Origin: an uncultured Bacteroidales bacterium
GTDB taxonomy: Bacteria; Bacteroidota; Bacteroidia; Bacteroidales; F082
Length of the DNA: 19,407 nt
Direction: 5' to 3'
NCBI GenBank assembly: GCA_937896505.1
Contig: CALBNP010000199.1
Location: 1-19,407, forward strand
The notes beneath the pieces are model-generated. The model was not told where the DNA came from. It saw only the letters and a program-made list of their open reading frames with translations, and made no database searches. Below are positions 1-8,227 of this stretch, in pieces. Position numbers and translations under genes: made by a program. Numbering within the stretch: the first letter of the stretch is position 1; each line of letters opens with the position of its first letter.

Positions 1-105
1 GGCCAATCCCTTTTTTTAGCCTCTGCGCTCAGACACACTTTTTGGGACAGTATCGGTACGACAGGACGGTATTAGCCTTTTGATAGAAAATTGGATTTGG
101 TGACT
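1..105. other. Unassigned left edge
   Basis: No gene could be recognised here. Two plus-strand frames are open from the left edge: one stops with TAG at 73-75 and the other with TGA at 81-83. Either could be the last 24 to 27 codons of a gene lying to the left, but neither short peptide resembles a family I know. The stretch from about 84 onward is AT-rich and grades into the 33-bp tandem repeat. A degenerate extra repeat unit may lie at about 82-105. Confidence 0.2.
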
Positions 106-189
106 GAAATTTGGGATTTTGCAGGAAAAATGTGTTTTGAAAATTGGGATTTTGCAGGAAAAAGGTATTTTGAAAATTGGGATTTTGCG
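106..189. repeat. 33-bp tandem direct repeat, about 2.5 copies
   Basis: Two full 33-base units lie head to tail at 106-138 and 139-171, followed by a partial third at 172-189. The shared core is TTGGGATTTTGCAGGAAAAA, and the last 8 bases of each unit vary slightly (TGTGTTTT versus GGTATTTT). The array ends about 20 bases before the promoter of the downstream ATPase gene. The period is exactly 11 codons, so a minus-strand reading would give an 11-residue periodic peptide, but nothing else supports a gene there. The function is unknown. Confidence 0.8.
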
Positions 190-209
190 ATTTTTATTGA
201 TAAAAATAC

Positions 210-238
210 TTGTATTTCAATAAAATAATGTAATTTTG
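210..238 (+). promoter_or_regulatory. Bacteroidota-type promoter for the DUF4143 ATPase gene
   Basis: A TTG at 210-212 (-33 position) and TAATTTTG at 231-238 (-7 box, matching TAnnTTTG) are 18 bases apart. This is the spacing known for the main sigma factor of Bacteroides relatives. Transcription would start near 245, giving a leader of under 20 bases before the ATG at 262. No Shine-Dalgarno sequence is visible. Confidence 0.55.
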
Positions 239-261
239 CGCGGTGATAAAATCGCAAAGCT

Positions 262-1599
262 ATGGAAGAGCGTGTTTTTAAGCGCAAAATATACGATAAA
301 ATGCTGCTTTGGAAGCAGGAAAACCAAGGGCGGACGGCCTTGTTGGTGGAAGGTGCGCGTCGTATTGGAAAGTCAACCATTGTCGAGGCTTTCGCAAAAA
401 ACGAGTACAAATCGTATATTTTGATTGATTTCAACAAGGTCTCCGATAAGGTTAAGAACCTGTTTGACGATTTGGAAGACCTCGAATACATTTTCCTTTA
501 TCTTCAGACGCATTATCATGTGACTTTGACGGAACGGCAGTCGCTCATTATTTTCGATGAGGTTCAGAAATGCCCTCAGGCGCGTCAGGCCATCAAATAT
601 CTGGTGGCTGATGGGCGTTATGATTATATTGAGACAGGTTCGCTTATCAGCATCCGAAAAAACATTCAGGACATCACCATTCCGAGTGAGGAAGACAGAA
701 TTCGCATGTATCCTATGGATTACGAGGAGTTTAGATGGGCTTTGGGCGATGAAGTCACTTTCCCGACACTGAAGGTGTTTTATGACAAACGCAAAAGTTT
801 GGGGAGCCTTCACCAACTGAAACAGCGCGAATTGAGGCTTTACATGTTGGTCGGTGGAATGCCGCAAGCGGTCAATGCTTATTTGGAAACCAATAATTTT
901 GCGAGCGTTGACAAAGTGAAACGCGGCATTTTGAATCTGTATTTCGATGATTTCAACAAGATTGACCCGACGGGGAAGGCTTCGATGCTGTTTCGTGCGG
1001 CACCGGCGCAACTGATGAAAAACGCTTCTCGCTATCAGGTTTCAAGTGTTTTGGAGAACGATAGGGCCGAGTCGGTGAGCGAAATCGTGAGCGAAATGAA
1101 GGAGTCGATGACGGTCAATGTGGCTTATCATTCAAACGACCCCAATGTGGGGATGTTGCTGTCGAAGGACATCAATTATTACAAGTTGTATGTGGGCGAT
1201 ACGGGGCTTTTCATCACTTTGGCGTTTTGGGACAAGGATTTCGTCGATAACATTATCTATCAGAAACTGTTGGGTGATGATTTGTCGGCGAATCTGGGCT
1301 ATGTGTATGAAAACTTAGTGGCGCAGATGTTGCGCGCTGCAGGTAACGAATTGTATTACTACACTTTCCCGACGGAAAAAGGAAACCATAGCTATGAGAT
1401 TGATTTTCTTTTGTCTCGTGGCAACAAATTGTGCCCGATTGAGGTGAAATCGTCGGGCTACAATACACATGCTTCCTTGGATGCCTTTTGCGAAAAATAT
1501 TCATCGCGCATTAGGGAACGTTATTTGGTTTATAACAAGGATTTGAAAAAAGATGGTGAGACATTGTGCTTGCCACCCTACATGATTAGCTTCTTATAA
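262..1599 (+). CDS. AAA-family ATPase with C-terminal DUF4143 (nuclease-like) domain
   Basis: This 445-residue protein belongs to the large AAA_14/DUF4143 ATPase family, which is abundant and multi-copy in Bacteroidales and whose cellular role is not established. A Walker A motif GARRIGKS lies at residues 31-38, Walker B LIIFDE at 95-100, and a sensor-like ETGS at 124-127, followed by the family's MYPMDYEEF segment at about 149-157. The C-terminal part carries EID (379-381) and IEVKSS (393-398), the pattern of a PD-(D/E)xK nuclease-like fold. Whether it cuts DNA cannot be told from sequence. There is no signal peptide, so it should be cytoplasmic. The start at 262 lies just after the promoter at 210-238. 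The stop is 13 bases before the next gene, so the two are probably co-transcribed. A 33-bp tandem repeat sits directly upstream. Confidence 0.85.
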   Translation: MEERVFKRKIYDKMLLWKQENQGRTALLVEGARRIGKSTIVEAFAKNEYKSYILIDFNKVSDKVKNLFDDLEDLEYIFLYLQTHYHVTLTERQSLIIFDEVQKCPQARQAIKYLVADGRYDYIETGSLISIRKNIQDITIPSEEDRIRMYPMDYEEFRWALGDEVTFPTLKVFYDKRKSLGSLHQLKQRELRLYMLVGGMPQAVNAYLETNNFASVDKVKRGILNLYFDDFNKIDPTGKASMLFRAAPAQLMKNASRYQVSSVLENDRAESVSEIVSEMKESMTVNVAYHSNDPNVGMLLSKDINYYKLYVGDTGLFITLAFWDKDFVDNIIYQKLLGDDLSANLGYVYENLVAQMLRAAGNELYYYTFPTEKGNHSYEIDFLLSRGNKLCPIEVKSSGYNTHASLDAFCEKYSSRIRERYLVYNKDLKKDGETLCLPPYMISFL

Positions 1600-1612
1600 T
1601 GTTGATTTTCAG

Positions 1613-3214
1613 ATGAAAAAAATAATATCAATCTTCTTTGCGGCGATGCTTTTTGTTTCTTGCAGCCGAGAAATGAATTCCGATGAAAACCTCGCCATTT
1701 TCAAATACAACGAATCGGCGGGCATATTGACTTTGGATCCGATTTATGCCAAGGACTTGCCTCATATTTGGGCCTGCAACCAGTTGTATAACAGCCTCGT
1801 GGCTTTCGATGACAGCATGAATGTCGTCCCAATGATTGCCAAAAGCTGGGAAATCAGCGAGGACGGCCTGACATACACTTTCCATTTGCGCAACGATGTC
1901 TTTTTCCATGAATCTGAGGCCTATTCGGAACCGCGTTGCGTGACGGCAAATGATGTCGTTTATTCCTTTAACCGTGTGGTTGACAAATCGTTAAATTCGC
2001 CAGGCTCATGGATTTTTGCTTCGGTGAAACATGATGATGACGGTTATGCTTTCACGGCGGTCGATGACAGCACTTTCCAAATCGAATTGGCGAATCCTTT
2101 TCCGCCGTTTTTGGGCATTTTGTCGATGACCTATGCTTCGGTTGTGCCGCACGAAGCCGTTGAATATTATGGCGATGCGTTCAGAAATCATCCGGTTGGG
2201 ACGGGTCCTTTCAAGTTCCAGTATTGGAAGGAAAACGTGAAGCTCGTCTTTCGCAAGAATCCCGATTATTTTGAGTTTGAGGCAGGGGAGAGGTTGCCTT
2301 ATTTGGATGCCGTTTCCATCAGTTTCCTCATCGACAAACAGGTCGCTTTCCTTGAGTTTATCAAGGGAAAATTCGATTTCATGTCGGGCATTGATGCGCG
2401 ATATAAGGACGAACTTTTGACTTACGACGGCCTGCTTCGCCAGAAATATGAATCCAAAATATATCTCATTACGGAACCATATCTGAATACGGAATACATT
2501 TCGTTTTACATTGATTCAGAGGATGTCTTGGGCGTTGAACGCGCCAAGGCATTGCGTCAGGCGGTGAACTATTCCATCGACCGAGAGAAGATGCTTCGCT
2601 ATCTGCGTAATGGTATTGGCGAGGCGGCTACGGGCGGCATCATTCCTGCCGGTTTGCCTGGTTTTGACAACACGATTGGCTACGATTATGACTTGAAAAA
2701 AGCGCAATGTTTAGTCAGTGAAAACGATTTGGAAGGCTACACACTGAACCTCTCCACTACGGCGGAATATGCCGATATTGGAAAATTCGTGCAGTCGCAA
2801 GTTGAGGCGGTTGGTCTGAAATGCAAGATGGAGGTGATGCCTCCGGCCACGATGCGTAGCATGAGGTCGAATGGCAGCCTCTCGTTTTTCCGTGCCTCGT
2901 GGGTGGCCGATTATCCTGATGCCGAAAACTATCTTTCGTTGTTCACCACGGCGAATTTTGCTCCCGCTGGGCCGAATTATTCCCATTATTCCAATCCGAA
3001 ATACGATGCATTGTATGCCAAGGCGATGGCCTGCACCGATGCTAATGAGCGTGCTGCCTATTACCGCCAAATGGATGCCCTGATGATGGAAGACGCGCCT
3101 ATCGTGCCGCTTTTCTACGACGAGGTCCTGCGTTTCGTCAACAAGAGGGTGGAAGGCTTGGGAAGCAATCCGACTAACTTGCTGGATTTGAGGAAGGTGA
3201 AAGTTGAGAATTAA
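1613..3214 (+). CDS. Oligopeptide ABC transporter substrate-binding lipoprotein (SBP_bac_5 family)
   Basis: The 533-residue product resembles OppA/DppA-type solute-binding proteins, which capture peptides or similar solutes outside the inner membrane and pass them to an ABC permease. The N-terminus is a lipoprotein signal: a basic MKK, a hydrophobic stretch, and a lipobox FVSC with Cys17 as the lipidated residue. Family features include TANDVVYSFNRVVD in the N-terminal lobe and the GTGPFKFQYWKEN plus FRKNPDYF segment in the middle. The length is normal. The gene starts 13 bases after the ATPase stop and probably shares its transcript. No OppB, C, D or F permease or ATPase genes are in the window, so the transporter partner is elsewhere or absent. 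The substrate is unknown; a non-peptide ligand such as nickel is possible for this fold. Confidence 0.88.
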   Translation: MKKIISIFFAAMLFVSCSREMNSDENLAIFKYNESAGILTLDPIYAKDLPHIWACNQLYNSLVAFDDSMNVVPMIAKSWEISEDGLTYTFHLRNDVFFHESEAYSEPRCVTANDVVYSFNRVVDKSLNSPGSWIFASVKHDDDGYAFTAVDDSTFQIELANPFPPFLGILSMTYASVVPHEAVEYYGDAFRNHPVGTGPFKFQYWKENVKLVFRKNPDYFEFEAGERLPYLDAVSISFLIDKQVAFLEFIKGKFDFMSGIDARYKDELLTYDGLLRQKYESKIYLITEPYLNTEYISFYIDSEDVLGVERAKALRQAVNYSIDREKMLRYLRNGIGEAATGGIIPAGLPGFDNTIGYDYDLKKAQCLVSENDLEGYTLNLSTTAEYADIGKFVQSQVEAVGLKCKMEVMPPATMRSMRSNGSLSFFRASWVADYPDAENYLSLFTTANFAPAGPNYSHYSNPKYDALYAKAMACTDANERAAYYRQMDALMMEDAPIVPLFYDEVLRFVNKRVEGLGSNPTNLLDLRKVKVEN

Positions 3215-3409
3215 GAATGCAGAATAATGAAAAACAACGCTTCGGCTCCGCTCAGTGTCCCCAAGTCCAAACTTCCAAATGTCCCCAAGTCCCATAGTCT
3301 AATAGTCCCAAAGTCAAATAAACAATTCAACAAATCAAATAGTCCCCAAGTCTAAATGTCCCCAAGTCCCCCAGTCCCCCAGTCAATCAACAAATAAACA
3401 TCATAAAAC
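3215..3409. repeat. C-rich intergenic spacer with repeated GTCCCCAAGTC
   Basis: This 195-base gap holds no gene. From 3257 it contains four exact copies of GTCCCCAAGTC (3257, 3281, 3342 and 3358), one variant GTCCCAAAGTC (3305), and a shorter CCCCAGTC run to 3384, separated by AT-rich bases. At about 3238-3257 there is CGCTTCGGCTCCGCTCAGTG, which looks like a short phrase I associate with dispersed extragenic repeats in other genomes; that is from memory and unchecked. I see neither a terminator hairpin with a T-tract nor a TAnnTTTG promoter box, so the following gene may be read from upstream. Confidence 0.75.
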
Positions 3410-3820
3410 ATGAATAAAAGAGAACAACACAGACTTCAGAACGAACAGTTTCTGGAAGAAATCCGAAAGGAAGAAGGCATCAAGGAATTAGGTAATGGCG
3501 TGCTTTACAAGGTTTTGGCATCGGGTGATGGCCACAATCGCACACGGGTGAGAAACGAGAGCATCGTCACGGTGCGCTATAAAGGATCGCTAATCAACGG
3601 CAAGGTGTTCGACGATGCTTTTGAGCGCAATTATCCAGAAAGTTTCCGTGTGTATGAACTGATCGGCGGTTTCCAGATGGCCTTGCTGAGCATGCACATC
3701 GGCGACCGCTGGATGGTTTACATACCCGCTGAAATGGGTTACGGCAACCGCAATGCAGGTGAGATTCCTGCCAATTCCACGCTGATTTTCGAGATTCTAC
3801 TGATCGCTGCGGCTGGGTAA
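3410..3820 (+). CDS. FKBP-type peptidyl-prolyl cis-trans isomerase
   Basis: This 136-residue protein has a single FKBP domain at about residues 45-133, which catalyses rotation of Xaa-Pro bonds and assists protein folding. Recognisable pocket residues are Tyr57 (VRYKGSLINGKVFDDAF), Phe67-Asp68, Ile85, Tyr111 (MGYGNRNAGEIP) and Phe127. The tryptophan usual at the pocket base is replaced by Phe88 in ELIGGFQMAL. The first 30 residues are charged and probably helical, with no signal peptide or lipobox, so the protein is predicted to be cytoplasmic; many Bacteroidota FKBPs are exported instead. The ATG at 3410 has no Shine-Dalgarno sequence. The stop codon lies 4 bases from the stop of the convergent T9SS gene. 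Confidence 0.88.
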   Translation: MNKREQHRLQNEQFLEEIRKEEGIKELGNGVLYKVLASGDGHNRTRVRNESIVTVRYKGSLINGKVFDDAFERNYPESFRVYELIGGFQMALLSMHIGDRWMVYIPAEMGYGNRNAGEIPANSTLIFEILLIAAAG

Positions 3821-3824
3821 TCTG

Positions 3825-5207
3825 TTATTTAATATTCACCTTCCGAGTCATCACGCCATGAGCAGTTTGGACTTGAAGGATGTAATACCCTACAGGGTAG
3901 GCGCAAAGGTCGATGACTAATTGGTTGCCATCGCCTTCCTGGGTGAATAGCTTTTGCCCAATGCTATTGAAAAGGCTAACTTGCTGCAGACCTTCGCATC
4001 GGATGGTGACGGCATCGATGGCTGGGTTAGGGAAGATATTGATAACACTATTGCTATCTTCGTTCACATCGGTCGGGTCGGCCACGAGGATGGTCTCTTC
4101 GCAGCTCATGGCTAAGCGTGTGAAATCGCTTTCTTCACCATTGTAGATAACGCGCAAAACATATTCGTGGTCGATGCGGTCTGGGGCGACATCGGTATAG
4201 GAGTTGGTATCGCCAGGGACGATGTCGTACGACTCGCCATCTCGGATGATAAACGTCCCGAGGATTCCGATTACAGAGGTGGTGCCTTTGCTGCCGTTGC
4301 TGAATTCCAAGTCATCGACGTTGAGATAGAACTGGTCGGTGCAGTTGAAGTGTCGGATGGCGATATAGACTTCTTGTCCGGCATAAGCGCTAAGGTCGGT
4401 GGTGTATTGATACCAAGTGCCGTTGCGGCTGTCCTTCGCAGATAGTGTCCATTCATTCAGCATGGTGAAGTCGGCTGGATTGGTCTGACTTCCAGTAGAG
4501 ACGGCTACGCCGAAATGTTCAAAGGGATAGTTGGCGTCTTGTGCGCAAGCCCAGAAACTGAAGACAGAACTTCCTGTGACGTGAACCTTATGGGTGACGA
4601 TGTAGTTGTCGGGATGGAGTGCGCCAACACCAATCATGTTGCTGTAACTCTCTGAGCAGATCATGTCTACGCCAGAGTGAGGGAAGAAGGTGTATTGCGG
4701 TGCAGGCATGAAAAGCGAGGCGAGAAACCACCAGTGGTTGTCGCCATCTGCATCGATGAATCCCCAATTCTCAGGGATGCCGTTTTCGAAGCTTTCGTAG
4801 AAACTGTCGTCGTCTTGTGAGATTTGAGGCAATTCCCAGTTGAGCACGATGTCGTTGCCTTGCCATTCGCCTTGTGGGGCACTGACGAAGCCTTCAAAAT
4901 GTTCGCATGAGGTATAAATCCAATCGAAGTTGGCGAAATTGCCAGGATTGCCATTGATGATAGCGGCTACCTTGAGATTGTGGCTTTCGCCGTCGGAGAA
5001 GCCTTCAACTTGATGTTGGAAATAGTGGTTCAGAATCTCGAATTCCGTCTGCCCGTCGATGCTGAGCAGATAGCCATCGGCATCGTCAAGTTCGCTCCAT
5101 TGGGCCCAGCCAGTGGCTGAAACATAAAGGTTTTCAATGTCTTGTGCCTTCAGTGTGCTGAAGGAAAAAAGAAGAATGAGGGAAAAAATGCTTGCAATTC
5201 TTTTCAT
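3825..5207 (-). CDS. Secreted cleaved-adhesin-domain protein with T9SS C-terminal sorting signal
   Basis: The 460-residue product is predicted to be exported and then carried across the outer membrane by the type IX system. A signal peptide covers residues 1-21, with likely cleavage after LKA. Residues 1-135 include short fibronectin-like beta segments. Residues about 136-302 form a cleaved-adhesin (choice-of-anchor J-like) domain: FYESFENGIPENW, then GDNHWW, an NYIVT strand, and FYLNVDDLEF at the end. This domain is known from gingipain and HagA adhesins of Porphyromonas. The last 75 residues are a type A sorting domain: INIFPNPAIDAV, then SLFNSIGQKLF, and the terminal RKVNIK. The gene starts 34 bases after the stop of the C10 protease gene on the same strand, so the pair is probably one operon. 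No enzyme motif is visible; binding of proteins or carbohydrate is an inference. Confidence 0.85.
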   Translation of the reverse strand: MKRIASIFSLILLFSFSTLKAQDIENLYVSATGWAQWSELDDADGYLLSIDGQTEFEILNHYFQHQVEGFSDGESHNLKVAAIINGNPGNFANFDWIYTSCEHFEGFVSAPQGEWQGNDIVLNWELPQISQDDDSFYESFENGIPENWGFIDADGDNHWWFLASLFMPAPQYTFFPHSGVDMICSESYSNMIGVGALHPDNYIVTHKVHVTGSSVFSFWACAQDANYPFEHFGVAVSTGSQTNPADFTMLNEWTLSAKDSRNGTWYQYTTDLSAYAGQEVYIAIRHFNCTDQFYLNVDDLEFSNGSKGTTSVIGILGTFIIRDGESYDIVPGDTNSYTDVAPDRIDHEYVLRVIYNGEESDFTRLAMSCEETILVADPTDVNEDSNSVINIFPNPAIDAVTIRCEGLQQVSLFNSIGQKLFTQEGDGNQLVIDLCAYPVGYYILQVQTAHGVMTRKVNIK

Positions 5208-5241
5208 CGTGTGTGGCTTTAATATGATTTGTCGCTGTTTG

Positions 5242-8109
5242 TCATTCCACGCATACGCGTTTCACGCAAGTGCCATCGTTGGTGGCGATGCGTACTGTGT
5301 AGATGCCGTTGCCAAGCTGAGTCATGTCGATGGTCGTATTGTCGCTATCGGTGGTGGCATCGAAGACCATTTGCCCGATGACGTTGTGGATGCTAATATG
5401 TTGCATTCCAATGGCTTCAATTGTGAGGTAACCTTGTGTTGGATTAGGATAAAGTTTGGCGTTCATGCTGTTTTCCTCAATACCAGAAGTCTTAACCTTT
5501 ACAGTGATTTCGGCTTGTGCTGAGCAACCTTCGGCGTTGTAGCCGGTCACGTAATAGGTGGTCGTGCTTGTTGGTGCCACGGTGATAGTTGGGGTAGTTT
5601 CTCCCGTTGACCAAACGTAGGTGTCGGCTCCCGAAGCGGTTAGAGTGGCGTTTTCGCCGAGGTTGATAAGCGTGTCACCTTCGATGAGCATTTCCATCGT
5701 TGAGGCGGAGAAATCGAGGTGGAGTCCTACCACGCTGTCGCAACTTGAAGTTGGGTAAGTTGTCGTGTAATATCCTGGTTCGTAAAGGATTGTGCCATTG
5801 AAATTGTAGGAATCGCTGCAAACGTTTTCTTCCTTGACGAAGAGTGGCGAGCAGCTTTCGTAGGCGCCTATTTCGATACGGCCATTTTGCAGACGAGGAT
5901 TTCCGTCGAGGTCGTTGGTGGCTAGACCTGTTGTGTTGGGCTTGCCAGCATTAAGGACGATGCTGCGAGGCATGAGGCTCCAGTCGGCTTGGGCGTATGA
6001 GGCGCCGTAGCCTTCGGCAGGTTGGACGAAACGGATGAAGTTGCTGGGCTCGGTGCCGTCGTTGTCGTCAGCAAGTTCGATGACTTGGCTGGTCGTGCCT
6101 TCGCTGATGCCGCCTTGCACGGCGCAATATTCGTAATCGCTTTCGCCGCTGACTTGGTTGGGTTGTCCTTTTGCCACATTACCCCAGATGATGCAGTTAG
6201 TGTATCTGTTGTGTCTGTTTTCGTTGAAGATGCCGCCATTTGCATCGATGGCCTCGTTCATCACGACGGTGCAGTTGGTGGCTGTGAATTTGCCACGAGC
6301 GTACATTGCGGCGCCATCGTTGGCCGTGTTGTTGCTGATGAGGCAGCCTTTCAGCACGGGTTCAGCATTGGAATAGATGTAGATGCCTCCGCCTTTGGTC
6401 GAGGAGGTGTTGTTGGCGATGATGCAGTTGGTATAGGTGGCGCCAAGTCGGTCACACACGCCAGCGCCCATCGAAGTGGTGTTGCCTGTGATTTTGCAGT
6501 TGGAGATGAAGGTGTGCACGGTGCCACCGGTTGAGTTCACATAGATGCCGCCACCGTAGATGTTGGCGTTGTTGTTGCGTATCTCGCAGTTCGACAGGGT
6601 CATGTAGTTGCTGAGGTAGGCTCCAGCGCCTGACCCCGTGGCTCCGTTCTGGATGGTGAAGCCGTCCCAGATAGCTGCGGTGCCGGCGGTGAAGGTGTCG
6701 GATTGGTTAAGCACGCGCTTGATGTTTTGTCCATCGAGGATGGTCGTGTTTTTGGCAAAGTCGCGTTGGCCGAGGTCGAAATCGGGAGTCTCGTCGCCGT
6801 TGAAGCCGCCATACACCATGTTGCCTGCGCAGATTTGGAAGGCCGAGATGCTGTCGGTGTCATCGCCGGTGTAGGTTCCTTTCTTGACCCAGATGCGTAC
6901 GCCTTGGGTGGAACGGAAGGTGGCATAGTGAAGGAGTGAGGTGGCCTCGTCCCACGACGAACCGTTGCCTTCGCCGTCAGGGGCGACGTAGATGATGCCG
7001 TTGGCATCGGCATGGATGTCCATGGGATAGATGTTCATCACGGCGGCTTGGTTGCTGCTGAAGCCGTTCACATCGTAGAGGGTATAGTAACCGTCGCTCG
7101 AACCACTCCAGCCGAAGTTGAAGTGCATCCTGTCGTTGTCGTCGTAGCCGTCGCAAACGAAGGCGTGGCCGCTCTCGCCGTTGCTTCCGGAGTAATAGAT
7201 AGGATGGGCTTGGTCGAGTTCGGCTTTGAGAAGGGCAATCCATGTGGCATCGCTGAATTGTGACTTCTCGCGATATTTGGCGCCACAATATCCAAAATAG
7301 GTCCGCATGGCGGTCTCCACGTCTTTCGACTGGGCACCGCTGCCGTCGGGACCGTAGTTCATATCGACGCTCACACCGCAGTGGTACATCAAAGTGGCTA
7401 TGGCATCGTTGCTGTCGTAGATTTCGGTAGGCATGTCGTCCCAGTGGTAAGTGGTAGCGCCAAAGTCGGCACTCTGCACGCCGTAGGTGCTGTGGGTGTA
7501 GCTGTGCGAACCGAAGCCTTGTTGGGGATAGTCCCAGTATTTCATCACTTGGGCCATGGCGCATGCCACGCAACCGGCGTAGGCATGTTGGCACGGAGCG
7601 CCCCACCAACCCCAGCCGCTGTGGTCTTCAGGGCAGTATTCGTTGTAGTAGCAGTCTTGGTTCCAGCGCGTGCTTACCAAAGGATTGACGTTCCTGTTGC
7701 CTTTTGAAGCGAAAATGCCTTGTTCGGCATCGTTCCAGAGTTGTTGTATTTGTGGTTCGGGTTGAATGCTGTTCTCGATGGCAAAGTCAATCATGTCAGA
7801 ATAGTGTCTGATCCATTGCTTCACATTGTCGGGTGCATTCTCCAAACTCGGAAAATCGTTCTCGGTGGAGTAGGCGAGGATAGGGGGCAGAGCGGTGTTG
7901 CCCGATACGATGACGAACCCCTTTTGGCCCGTGGCGAAAATGTAGATGTTCGATTGCTCGACGAGTTGCAGATTGCTGCTCCGGAATTGCTGCTGGGCAT
8001 TGATAAACGACAATGCCGTTTTGCGCGCTTCTTGTTCCGTAATAGTTTGTTGAGCTGTCAATGAAAGACTTAAAAGACTTAAAAACAGAATGATAAAGGA
8101 ATGCTTCAT
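5242..8109 (-). CDS. Secreted C10-family (streptopain-like) cysteine protease with beta-helix region and T9SS sorting domain
   Basis: This 955-residue multidomain protein begins with a signal peptide (residues 1-20, cut near LTA-QQ). Residues about 21-135 match the SpeB-type inhibitory propeptide. The C10 peptidase domain spans about 140-362, with nucleophile Cys180 in AGCVACAMAQVMKYW, His315 in GHAFVCDGY, and the conserved Trp334 in NFGWSG, so the enzyme looks intact. Residues about 371-751 form a right-handed parallel beta-helix with repeated N-N-GGGIY turns, closing with NDLDGNPRL and IEIGAYES, as in choice-of-anchor Q proteins. An Ig-like segment follows at about 808-872. A type A T9SS sorting domain runs from KLYPNPTQGYL to the C-terminus. 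The protein is predicted to be surface-bound or released and to degrade extracellular protein. The adhesin-domain gene follows 34 bases downstream. Confidence 0.9.
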   Translation of the reverse strand: MKHSFIILFLSLLSLSLTAQQTITEQEARKTALSFINAQQQFRSSNLQLVEQSNIYIFATGQKGFVIVSGNTALPPILAYSTENDFPSLENAPDNVKQWIRHYSDMIDFAIENSIQPEPQIQQLWNDAEQGIFASKGNRNVNPLVSTRWNQDCYYNEYCPEDHSGWGWWGAPCQHAYAGCVACAMAQVMKYWDYPQQGFGSHSYTHSTYGVQSADFGATTYHWDDMPTEIYDSNDAIATLMYHCGVSVDMNYGPDGSGAQSKDVETAMRTYFGYCGAKYREKSQFSDATWIALLKAELDQAHPIYYSGSNGESGHAFVCDGYDDNDRMHFNFGWSGSSDGYYTLYDVNGFSSNQAAVMNIYPMDIHADANGIIYVAPDGEGNGSSWDEATSLLHYATFRSTQGVRIWVKKGTYTGDDTDSISAFQICAGNMVYGGFNGDETPDFDLGQRDFAKNTTILDGQNIKRVLNQSDTFTAGTAAIWDGFTIQNGATGSGAGAYLSNYMTLSNCEIRNNNANIYGGGIYVNSTGGTVHTFISNCKITGNTTSMGAGVCDRLGATYTNCIIANNTSSTKGGGIYIYSNAEPVLKGCLISNNTANDGAAMYARGKFTATNCTVVMNEAIDANGGIFNENRHNRYTNCIIWGNVAKGQPNQVSGESDYEYCAVQGGISEGTTSQVIELADDNDGTEPSNFIRFVQPAEGYGASYAQADWSLMPRSIVLNAGKPNTTGLATNDLDGNPRLQNGRIEIGAYESCSPLFVKEENVCSDSYNFNGTILYEPGYYTTTYPTSSCDSVVGLHLDFSASTMEMLIEGDTLINLGENATLTASGADTYVWSTGETTPTITVAPTSTTTYYVTGYNAEGCSAQAEITVKVKTSGIEENSMNAKLYPNPTQGYLTIEAIGMQHISIHNVIGQMVFDATTDSDNTTIDMTQLGNGIYTVRIATNDGTCVKRVCVE

Positions 8110-8136
8110 AAGAATGTAATGATGAAATTATGTCCG

Positions 8137-8144
8137 CAAATATA
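8137..8144 (-). promoter_or_regulatory. Probable -7 promoter box for the C10 protease gene
   Basis: Read on the minus strand this is TATATTTG followed by C, matching TAnnTTTG. It lies 27 bases before the ATG at 8109. No convincing TTG is visible at the -33 position, so the promoter may be weak or helped by an activator. Confidence 0.4.
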
Positions 8145-8227
8145 GGTGATTATTTGAATCGTTTGTATGTTTTTTTTCGCTCAAATGGAGTCGGGTGTGG
8201 AAATTTTCAATAATCTCAACCGCAATG

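Noticed and set aside
72..491. 139-codon minus-strand open frame covering the 33-bp repeats and the start of the ATPase gene
   Set aside because: Half of it is antisense to the well-supported ATPase coding region and the rest is repeat-derived 11-residue periodicity. It has no promoter or recognisable domain.
3257..3384. CRISPR-like array in the C-rich spacer
   Set aside because: Repeats are only 11 bases, gaps are 5 to 26 bases and AT-rich, and no cas genes are present.
6977..7609. Arg-rich 210-codon open frame on the minus strand inside the C10 protease gene
   Set aside because: It is a shadow frame of the protease coding sequence, with biased residue content and no domain.
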